From: Chloroflexota bacterium
Lineage (GTDB): Bacteria > Chloroflexota > Anaerolineae > B4-G1 > SLSP01
Length of the DNA stretch: 64,000 bases
Assembly: GCA_019873645.1 (NCBI GenBank)
Contig: JAIOAX010000018.1
Span: 1-64,000, forward strand
Direction of reading: 5' to 3'
A program made the translations under genes and the position numbers. The number at the start of each line of letters is the position of its first letter. Positions within the stretch are counted from its first letter, which is position 1. The notes below the pieces were generated by a model. The model did not search any database and was not told the DNA's origin. It saw only the letters and a program-made list of their open reading frames with translations. Below, piece by piece: positions 26,741 to 34,173 of this stretch.

Positions 26741-28993
26741 GTGGCCGGTAATCGTCTGCGCTTTGACGAAGCGATTCAAAAAGCTAACGACTGTGTCTGG
26801 GATGAAAGATGGGACGATGCGGTCCGGTTCTATCGGCGTGCGTTGGCCGAGTTTCCCGATGATGTTTCGGCCTTGATGGGGTATGCCTGGGCGCTGCTGA
26901 ACGCCGAAGAACTGGAAGAGGCCCTGGAAATTTATCGCCGACTCACTCTGCTGAATCCTGCCGATCCCGGCCCCTACGAACGCATCGCCGAGATTTTGGA
27001 GCGTAGCGGGGAGACGGCGCAGGCTGCCGAAATGTATGACGAAGCCGGAGTCCGCTATGGCAAACAGAACCTGACGAGCAAGATGGCGGCGGCTTACGAG
27101 GCTTCTTTGCGTCTGCGTCCTGATAACGACAAGACATTGCGTGCGCTTTTGCAACACTACCAGGCCCAGAAACAGGTGGACAAGGCCGTGCTGGCGGCGC
27201 TCTGGTTAGCCTATTTATACCAGAACACCCATCCCGATTGGGCTATCGAGATCTGTCGGCAGATGCAAGACTTTGTCCCCCATGAGCCGCGTATCGTGCA
27301 GACGATGACGCTGTTGCAGAGCCATCGCCCTGTCCCGGAGCCGCCGCCGCTTTTCACCCAGGAAGTTTTGCCCGGAAGCGTGGAAGTTGAAACGGGCGAA
27401 GAAGGTAGCCCCGTGGATATCGCCAGACAGCATGCCCTGGCGATGCTGGCCGAGTCCATTTTCGCGGAAGATAAACCCCAGGTTCAGGGCATCACACAAA
27501 TGGAAGTTGACCTCCTGATCGGCAAGGCCGTAGATGCGCAAACACGTGGCGACCTGGCGGCGGCCTTGCAGGCTTACGAACAGCTGGTCAAGACCGGCGT
27601 TTCAATGGCCTCGATCCACTTCAACCTGGGGCTGTTGTATAAGGAACGCATGCGCTTTGCCGAGGCCATTGAGCAGTTATCAAAGTCCCTGGCGGCGCCT
27701 GAGTATGTCCTGGGCAGCCATTTCGCTTTGGGCGAATGTTATCAGGCCCAGGGAAACTTCACCGAGGCTGCAAAACACTTCTGGGAAGCCGTGAAAATCG
27801 TGGATCTGGCGACCGTGCAACGCGAGCATGCCGATGATCTGATCCGCGTTTATGAGAGCCTGGCACAAAATCTGGTCAGTACTGGTGACCCTGAGCGTGC
27901 GCAACATTTGACCGAGTCGTTAGTTGAATTTCTGGGACGGCGAGGCTGGGAAGACAAAGCCATCGCCGCACGCAAACGCCTGGATAGCCTGGCGCGTTCG
28001 GGCATTGTACTCAGCCTCGGCGAACTGGTGAGCCTGACGGGATCGGCGGACGTCCTGCGTTCTGTAGCCCTGGCGCAGGAATACCACCGTCGTAAAAAGG
28101 TTTACAATGCTTTGGAGGAGCTGTTTCACACCCTCAGCCAATTCCCGGATTACCTGCCGTTGCATTATCTGCTGGCGGGTTTGTTGCAGGATGCCGGGCG
28201 CGTCGAAGAAGCGATTGCTAAATTCCACATCATTGCGCGTACTTATGAGGCGCGCGACCAGACGCTTCAGGCCCTGGCGATCTACCGTGAAATTTTGCAA
28301 TCCTCGCCATTGGATGTGGTGGTGCATCGGCATGTGATCGAGCTGTTCATCCAGCGGGGGCAGATTGACGAGGCCTTGAGCCAGTATTTGCAGTTGGCGG
28401 ATGCGTATTACCAGTTGGCGCAGATGGATCGCGCCCGTGATGTGTATACCGAGGCCCTGCGATTGGCCCCGCGCGGTTCCCAAGATGCGCAGTGGGAAGT
28501 GCGTATTCTGCATAAGATGGCCGATCTGGACCTGCAGCGTCTGGACTGGCTGGCGGCGATCAAAAGCAATGAGGAAATTCTGCGCATTGCTCCCGGCGAT
28601 GAACGTGCCTACCTGGCCCTTTATCGGCTGTACCCACGCACCGGTCGCCCCCATTTGGGCTTGAACGTTTTGGATAAGCTGATCAAGCGTTACCTGGATT
28701 CCAGGAATGTTGATCGGGCGCTGACCATTTTGGAAGACCTGATTCAAAGCGAGCCTGAAAGCATCCCTCTACGTGCCAGAGGGGCGCAATTATATCTGAA
28801 CATCGGTAAGCGCGATAAAGCGTTGGAACACCTGGATGTGTTAGGGGATTTACAACTTGAAGCTGGTCAGAAAGACGCGGCCATCAAGACGATTACCGCA
28901 ATCCTGGCCTTGGATCCCCCGAATAGAGCCGCTTACGCCAGTCTCTACCGCGAACTGACCGGACGCGAACCGCCATCAGGGCGCGGTACGTAG
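26741..28993 (+). CDS. Tetratricopeptide-repeat protein
   Basis: 750 residues from a GTG start. Almost the whole length is helical-pair repeats of the TPR type, for example DDVSALMGYAWALLNAEELE, SIHFNLGLLYKERMRFAEAI and QALAIYREILQSSPLDVVVH. There is no signal peptide or membrane segment, so it is probably a cytosolic scaffold. It lies 39 bp upstream of cdaA on the same strand, which hints at cotranscription with the c-di-AMP genes; a link in function is only inferred. Confidence 0.82.
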   Translation: MAGNRLRFDEAIQKANDCVWDERWDDAVRFYRRALAEFPDDVSALMGYAWALLNAEELEEALEIYRRLTLLNPADPGPYERIAEILERSGETAQAAEMYDEAGVRYGKQNLTSKMAAAYEASLRLRPDNDKTLRALLQHYQAQKQVDKAVLAALWLAYLYQNTHPDWAIEICRQMQDFVPHEPRIVQTMTLLQSHRPVPEPPPLFTQEVLPGSVEVETGEEGSPVDIARQHALAMLAESIFAEDKPQVQGITQMEVDLLIGKAVDAQTRGDLAAALQAYEQLVKTGVSMASIHFNLGLLYKERMRFAEAIEQLSKSLAAPEYVLGSHFALGECYQAQGNFTEAAKHFWEAVKIVDLATVQREHADDLIRVYESLAQNLVSTGDPERAQHLTESLVEFLGRRGWEDKAIAARKRLDSLARSGIVLSLGELVSLTGSADVLRSVALAQEYHRRKKVYNALEELFHTLSQFPDYLPLHYLLAGLLQDAGRVEEAIAKFHIIARTYEARDQTLQALAIYREILQSSPLDVVVHRHVIELFIQRGQIDEALSQYLQLADAYYQLAQMDRARDVYTEALRLAPRGSQDAQWEVRILHKMADLDLQRLDWLAAIKSNEEILRIAPGDERAYLALYRLYPRTGRPHLGLNVLDKLIKRYLDSRNVDRALTILEDLIQSEPESIPLRARGAQLYLNIGKRDKALEHLDVLGDLQLEAGQKDAAIKTITAILALDPPNRAAYASLYRELTGREPPSGRGT

Positions 28994-29032
28994 CGGTACG
29001 TATATGGAGGGTGTGGTTCGCCACGCTTGAAT

Positions 29033-29890
29033 ATGTGGAATATAGTATGGCTTTTGGAACGTATATCGTGGGTAGATGGCCTGGATATACTAATTGTGGC
29101 CCTTTTCTTCTTCATGGTCTTTTACGCGATAAAAGGGACTCGCGCTGTGCCTTTGGTACGTGGTATCATGGCACTGCTTATTTTCCTGGCCTTGATCACG
29201 CGCCTGGTGCACCTGCGGGCATTTTCCTGGCTGGTCGAGCGACTGCTGCCAGCGTTCCTGGTGGGCGTGCCGGTGCTTTTCCAGCCTGAACTGCGGCGCG
29301 CTTTTGAACAACTGGGACGCAATCGTTGGTTTTGGGCGGCCCCGCGTGAAAACGAAAAGCTGGCGCTGATGATTGCCAATGTTGTCAAAGCCGTTAGCTA
29401 CATGGCGACGAATTATGTCGGCGCATTGATTGTCTTTGAGCGCCAAACCGGCTTACAGGAGTATGTGGATACCGGCGTACCCATTGGCGCCGAGGTCACA
29501 TTTGAGCTGCTGACTTCCATCTTTGATCCTCACGTGATCCTTCATGACGGCGCGGTGATTATTCGCAATGGGCGTCTGACTGCGGCAGCCTGCGTTATGC
29601 CATTGACGGCGGCTTTTCTGGCGGACCGAGAGCTGGGATTGCGGCATCGGGCAGCGATCGGCATTACCGAGGAAGGCGACGCTGTGGCCGTTGTCGTTTC
29701 TGAGGAACGCGGGAAAATCTCGCTGACGCACAACGGGCGTATCATTCGGGATATCGAGGCCGGTCGGCTGGAGTCTATTCTGCGTACCTTTTTGATGCCC
29801 GAAGCTGAACGTGCACCGGGTCTCTTACGCCGTTTAGGACGTCGTATTCTCAAACCGCACCGGCAGGCTGGGGAGGAAATGCCTGTATGA
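29033..29890 (+). CDS. cdaA: Diadenylate cyclase CdaA (DacA)
   Basis: About 285 residues. Makes cyclic di-AMP from ATP. Three N-terminal membrane segments (ILIVALFFFMVFYAI and following) precede the DAC domain with the catalytic LHDGAVII (DGA) and GLRHRAAIGI (RHR) motifs. I favour ATG 29033 (MWNIVWLLERISWVDGLDIL), matching the usual start; TTG 29027 is in frame too. The following gene overlaps by 4 bases (ATGA). Confidence 0.95.
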   Translation: MWNIVWLLERISWVDGLDILIVALFFFMVFYAIKGTRAVPLVRGIMALLIFLALITRLVHLRAFSWLVERLLPAFLVGVPVLFQPELRRAFEQLGRNRWFWAAPRENEKLALMIANVVKAVSYMATNYVGALIVFERQTGLQEYVDTGVPIGAEVTFELLTSIFDPHVILHDGAVIIRNGRLTAAACVMPLTAAFLADRELGLRHRAAIGITEEGDAVAVVVSEERGKISLTHNGRIIRDIEAGRLESILRTFLMPEAERAPGLLRRLGRRILKPHRQAGEEMPV

Positions 29891-31122
29891 GTCGCTGGCT
29901 GGGACAAAACATCAGCCTGTTTCTGGCTTCGCTACTGCTGGCCTTTTTCTTCTGGGCTGTCGCCATCGAAACCGAAGACCCCACACAGCAAGGCCCGTTT
30001 GCCCTGTCTATTCCGGTCGAAATTATGAACCTGGATGATGATATGATCGCTTATGACATCAACGGGGCGCGGGTGCGGGTGGAACTGCGTGCGCCGCAAT
30101 CTATATGGAAAGACCTGAATCTTGAGGATATGCACGCTTACATTGACCTTACCAACGTCAGTACCGGAACCCTGTCGGTGCCGGTGCACGTGGATGTGCA
30201 GGTGTCGCCGGTGCAGGTACTGAAGATCACCCCCGCTACAGTGTCGCTCACCGTCGAAGAGATTGCCGAAAAAGAGGTGACGGTCACGGTACGGGTAAAA
30301 GGTACGGCCATTTTTGGTTACAAGGCCGAAGAACCTGTGGTGATCCCTCAGACGGTGCGGGTGCGTGGTCCGGCCTCATGGGTAGCGCAAGTGACGCAAG
30401 CACAGGTTACAGTGGATGTGCAAGGGCAGCAAAGCGACGTGCGGGGTGATTACCAGCCTGAGCTTTTGGATCAAAACGAACACAACGTTTCCTTCGTCGA
30501 AGTTGTTCCCAAGGTGGTGACGGTCAATGTGCCCATTTCTCAGTTAGGCTATGTGCGCGATCTCGCCGTGACGGTGGCCTGGGAAGGGCGGCCGGCCGCC
30601 GGCTATCGGATCGCCAATCTGGTGGTCAATCCCCAGATCGTCAAAGTCTTTGGGCGCGTTGAGGTCGTCAAGGCCGTGCCCGGTTACCTGCAAACCCAAC
30701 CGGTCAGTCTTGAGGGGTTGACCGAGAGTATGACCACGACCGTGGCTTTGCAAATGCCTGAGGGCTTGTCCCTGATTGCGCCACCGCGCCCTTACGTCAC
30801 CGTGAGCCTGACGGTCGAAGCCATCCAGAGTGCGTTGACACTGGCGGTGACGCCGACCGTTCGCGGCCTGGCGGCCGAGATGACCGCAACGCTGAGCACC
30901 GAATCGGTGGTGCTGATTTTGAACGGCCCGCTGGCGATCATGGAGCATTTGCAGAGCGCGGATGTGCGCGTGGTGCTGGATGTGACCAGGTTGATGCCCG
31001 GCGACTACACTATTATCCCGACGGTCCACGTCCCTAAAGGTGTGACCATCCAGAATGTCATCCCCGAGGCAGTCCTTGTGCGCATCGAGCGGGTGGTGAC
31101 GCCGGTCTTGCCTTACCGGTGA
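29887..31122 (+). CDS. cdaR: YbbR-domain regulator CdaR
   Basis: 411 residues: one N-terminal membrane helix (ISLFLASLLLAFFFWAVAI) and an extracytoplasmic part made of repeated YbbR domains (for example VSLTVEEIAEKEVTVTVRVK). CdaR proteins bind and modulate CdaA at the membrane. The ATGA overlap with cdaA supports stoichiometric production. About four YbbR repeats are visible. Confidence 0.92.
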   Translation: MSRWLGQNISLFLASLLLAFFFWAVAIETEDPTQQGPFALSIPVEIMNLDDDMIAYDINGARVRVELRAPQSIWKDLNLEDMHAYIDLTNVSTGTLSVPVHVDVQVSPVQVLKITPATVSLTVEEIAEKEVTVTVRVKGTAIFGYKAEEPVVIPQTVRVRGPASWVAQVTQAQVTVDVQGQQSDVRGDYQPELLDQNEHNVSFVEVVPKVVTVNVPISQLGYVRDLAVTVAWEGRPAAGYRIANLVVNPQIVKVFGRVEVVKAVPGYLQTQPVSLEGLTESMTTTVALQMPEGLSLIAPPRPYVTVSLTVEAIQSALTLAVTPTVRGLAAEMTATLSTESVVLILNGPLAIMEHLQSADVRVVLDVTRLMPGDYTIIPTVHVPKGVTIQNVIPEAVLVRIERVVTPVLPYR

Positions 31123-31199
31123 CGAAGGGGAACCTCTATCCAACACACGGCGGGCGTCTTAAAACGGCGCCCGCCAACTGTTATTTGACTGCCTTCCCC

Positions 31200-31262
31200 T
31201 GTCTCCCCGACTCCTCGACTATCCGACTACACAACTACACGACTCCTCGACTACCCTACAAC
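31200..31262. repeat. Family G repeat (CGACTCCTCGACTATCCGAC)
   Basis: Units CTCGACTA/CTACACGACT between the convergent cdaR and sufU. It carries the stop codon of sufU (minus-strand TAG). A related stretch lies at 44893-44935 upstream of the YfhO-flippase gene. Confidence 0.75.
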
Positions 31263-31639
31263 TTCCCCGCTTCCTTAAGGCCGAGTTTCATCGCATTGAG
31301 CGGTAACAACGCACATTTCACGCGCCCCATGCTCAGCCGCACGCCGCCCATCATCGCCTCAATCTCCGACAGGCCCATAGCGGCGATTTCCTCGGGTGTT
31401 TTGCCCACGACAGCTTCGGTGAACATGGAGGATGACGCCATGCTGATGACGCAGCCTTGCCCCTCAAACATTACTTTGGCGATGCGACCTTCGTCATTCA
31501 ACTGCGCCGTCAGGTGGATCATATCCCCACATGTCGGATTGTCCATTTCAATATCAATATCGGCGTTGTCGAGCACGCCGAAGTTTTCCGGGTTGTGATA
31601 GTGTTCCAACAATTGTTCACGGTAAAGGTCACTGCTCAT
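31256..31639 (-). CDS. sufU: SufU-type iron-sulfur scaffold / sulfur acceptor
   Basis: 127 residues. The three conserved cysteines are in DNPTCGDMIHL, GQGCVISMASS and GRVKCALLPL, with the Asp after the first Cys as in zinc-bound SufU. It accepts sulfur from SufS for Fe-S cluster assembly. GAGGAGAA precedes the ATG, and sufS lies directly upstream on the same strand. sufBCD are not in the window. Confidence 0.93.
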   Translation of the reverse strand: MSSDLYREQLLEHYHNPENFGVLDNADIDIEMDNPTCGDMIHLTAQLNDEGRIAKVMFEGQGCVISMASSSMFTEAVVGKTPEEIAAMGLSEIEAMMGGVRLSMGRVKCALLPLNAMKLGLKEAGKL

Positions 31640-31657
31640 TGATTTCTCCTCGTCCCA

Positions 31658-32884
31658 TTATCTTCCCAAGACCCGTTCGACTTTGCGGAGCGCATTCACC
31701 AGCGCCTCCACATCGTCTTGGTCGTTGTAAATGTAGAAACTCGCGCGGGCGCTGGCCGCCAGGCCGAAACGTTCGTGGAGCGGCTGGGCGCAGTGATGCC
31801 CGGCGCGCACACAAATGCCTTCCTCGTCGAGAATCGCGGCAATGTCGTGGGGATGGATGCCGTCCATCCAGAACGCAACCACGCCGCCGCGTTCCGCCGG
31901 GCCAGGACCGAGCACATGCACACGCGGCAACTCGGCCAACCGTTCCAGCGCGTAGGCGACGATTTCTTGCTCGTGGGTGTGGATGGCCTCCATGCCGATG
32001 TTGCTGAGGAAATCCGCCGCCGCTCCCAGGGCGATCACTTCGGCGATAGCCGGCGTCCCGGCCTCGAATTTGTAGGGAACTTCGTTCCATTTCGCATGGT
32101 CGCGCTTGACAGTGCGGATCATATCGCCGCCGTAGAGAAAGGGCGGCATGGCTTCCAGCAACTCACGGCGGCCCCACAAGACACCCACGCCCGGCCCGCA
32201 CATCTTGTGGCCTGAGAAGGCCATAAAATCCGCGCCCAACGCCTGCACATCCACAGGCCGATGGGGGACGGCCTGCGCGCCATCCATCATCACCAGGGCG
32301 CCGGCCTTGTGCGCCATCTCCGCGACCTGTTTAACCGGCGGCACGGTCCCCAGCACATTGGACATGACCGAGCATGCGACGATTTTCGTGCGGCCATCTT
32401 CCAGCAACGCCGGCAGCACCGTCAGATCGAGCTGCCCCGCGTCGTTCACGGGAATATACGCCAGTGCGGCCCCTTTGCGCAAGGCCAACTGTTGCCAGGG
32501 AACCAGGTTGGCGTGATGCTCCATCTCCGTGACCACGATGCGGTCACCGGCGCGAATGTGCGTCTCGCCCCAACTGTAGGCGACCAGGTTGATGCCCTCC
32601 GTCGCATTGCGTACATTGATGACTTCGGCAGGCTCCGGGGCGTTGATGAAAGCCGCGATTTTGGCCCGCGCCTCCTCGTAGAGTGCGGTGGCCTCTTCCG
32701 CCAGCGTATATAACCCGCGATGGACATTGGTATAGCTGTGACTGTACACACGCGACAGCGTCTCTATAACGGCACGTGGTTTTTGAGAACTGGCGGCGCT
32801 GTCTAAGAACACCAGGCGCTTGCCGTGGACTGTGCGTTCAAAGATGGGAAATGCTTGCCGTATTGCGGCAACGTCTAATGGCAT
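31658..32884 (-). CDS. sufS: Cysteine desulfurase SufS
   Basis: 408 residues, class V PLP enzyme. Motifs: FLDSAASSQKPRAVIE, RNATEGINLVAYSWG, TEMEHHANLVPWQ, the PLP lysine in FSGHKMCGPGVGVLWG and the persulfide cysteine in RAGHHCAQPLHERFG, a class II (SufS) context. GGGAGG precedes the ATG. It forms an operon with sufU. Confidence 0.95.
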   Translation of the reverse strand: MPLDVAAIRQAFPIFERTVHGKRLVFLDSAASSQKPRAVIETLSRVYSHSYTNVHRGLYTLAEEATALYEEARAKIAAFINAPEPAEVINVRNATEGINLVAYSWGETHIRAGDRIVVTEMEHHANLVPWQQLALRKGAALAYIPVNDAGQLDLTVLPALLEDGRTKIVACSVMSNVLGTVPPVKQVAEMAHKAGALVMMDGAQAVPHRPVDVQALGADFMAFSGHKMCGPGVGVLWGRRELLEAMPPFLYGGDMIRTVKRDHAKWNEVPYKFEAGTPAIAEVIALGAAADFLSNIGMEAIHTHEQEIVAYALERLAELPRVHVLGPGPAERGGVVAFWMDGIHPHDIAAILDEEGICVRAGHHCAQPLHERFGLAASARASFYIYNDQDDVEALVNALRKVERVLGR

Positions 32885-33057
32885 GCCTACCTCCCTTGCG
32901 AAGAGTTATATGGTCGTCAGTCTTATCGTCAACTGCGCCTTAGTATACCACAAAAAAGAAGAAAACTATATGTCAATTTTAAGCAGCTAAACCTCTCTTG
33001 ATTGTATGGAGACAGGTCGTTTGCTTTCACCCTCAATTGACTATAATGGGAAGCACG

Positions 33058-34065
33058 ATGTCTGATGAGCCTGTCTCGCAACAATTACCGCTTTTCCAGG
33101 CGGCGCCTGCATCCGAAGGGGAACCCGCTGTATCCGCTGCGGTGTCTATTTCGCCAACGGCTTCGCTGGCGGCAGAGTTGACGCCGACCTCGCCGCTCAA
33201 CGTCGCGCTGGGCGCCTTCGAGAAGTACATGCGACTGCGCGGTTTTACCGAAAACACCCAACAGGCGTTCCGGCTGGATATGCAGATTTTGAGCGACTAT
33301 CTCAGCCCTGTGCAGCGCATCGGTGAAATCAGCGCGGCGACGTTGCAGGCGTTTATCAACTGGATGGAATCCTCGCGTGGTGTGCCGTGCAGTCCCAAGA
33401 CGCTCGAACGGCGTATTACCACGCTCAAAGTCTTCTTCGGCTGGCTGACGGAAGAGGGCGTGCTGCCGCGCGACCCCGCTGCGCCGTTGATTCACCAATC
33501 CGTCTCGGCCCCGCTATCAGAAATTTTGACCGATGCGCAGATCGAGGCGGCGCTGGCGGTGACGCAGTCGCTGCGGGCCGGCAGTGAGACGCGCAAAGCC
33601 GATGTGCGTCCGCACACACTGTTTACTTTGATTTTGCACACCGGCATCAAGAAGAGCGAATGTATCAATCTGCACGTCAACCATATTGATCTAAGCGATC
33701 CGCAAAACCCGGCGTTGTGGGTGCGTTACAAAGAGACACGCCGGCGACACAAGGAGCGGCGGATTGCTTTACCGCGTGAATGGCCTGTCATCCTGGAGGA
33801 GTACCTGGAGCAATATCCTTCGCGTCAGTATCTCTTCCCCTGGAGCGGGCGCAACCTGGAATATGTGCTTACGGACATTGCCGTAGAGGCCGGCATCCCC
33901 CGGATAACCTTCGAGATTCTGCGCTGGACCTGCGCCGTCCGCGACTTCGCGGCAGGGATGGAGCCTACCGACCTGCGCCACAAACTCGGCCTTTCGGAAA
34001 TTAGCTGGTACGAGGTCGAGGTCAAACTGGCGCTCCTGGCGCAGCGTCTCGGAAAAACACCATGA
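33058..34065 (+). CDS. Tyrosine recombinase-fold protein with lost catalytic residues
   Basis: About 335 residues. The N-terminal SAM-like core-binding domain (FEKYMRLRGFTENTQQAFRL, TLERRITTLKVFFGWL) and the catalytic fold (LFTLILHTGIKKSECINL) are clear XerC/D-type features. But the first catalytic Arg is Lys (TGIKKSE), the HxLR box reads FEILRW, the GH box reads LGLSE, and the nucleophilic Tyr position in SWYEVEV is not convincing. It is probably a non-cutting DNA-binding relative. ATG 33058 (MSDEPVSQ) is chosen; a TATAAT at 33042 would put the transcript start almost at the ATG. Confidence 0.7.
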   Translation: MSDEPVSQQLPLFQAAPASEGEPAVSAAVSISPTASLAAELTPTSPLNVALGAFEKYMRLRGFTENTQQAFRLDMQILSDYLSPVQRIGEISAATLQAFINWMESSRGVPCSPKTLERRITTLKVFFGWLTEEGVLPRDPAAPLIHQSVSAPLSEILTDAQIEAALAVTQSLRAGSETRKADVRPHTLFTLILHTGIKKSECINLHVNHIDLSDPQNPALWVRYKETRRRHKERRIALPREWPVILEEYLEQYPSRQYLFPWSGRNLEYVLTDIAVEAGIPRITFEILRWTCAVRDFAAGMEPTDLRHKLGLSEISWYEVEVKLALLAQRLGKTP

Positions 34066-34073
34066 GTTTATGG

Positions 34074-34160
34074 TGCACATTTTGCGCCACAGAGAACGCA
34101 GAGAGCACAGAGAAATCATTAAAAATTCTCTGTGTTTTCTGTGCTCTCTGTGGTTAATTT
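34074..34160. repeat. Family E inverted repeat
   Basis: GCCACAGAGAACGCAGAGAG faces TCTCTGTGTTTTCTGTGCTC around an AT-rich loop, between the recombinase-like gene and the dehydrogenase gene. Related to the block at 1005-1137. Confidence 0.75.
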
Positions 34161-34173
34161 TACCGGAGGTTTT

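Noticed and set aside
29011-29289. GTG-initiated alternative frame with a good GGAGG upstream of cdaA
   Set aside because: It has no family similarity, and the overlapping frame encodes a full CdaA.
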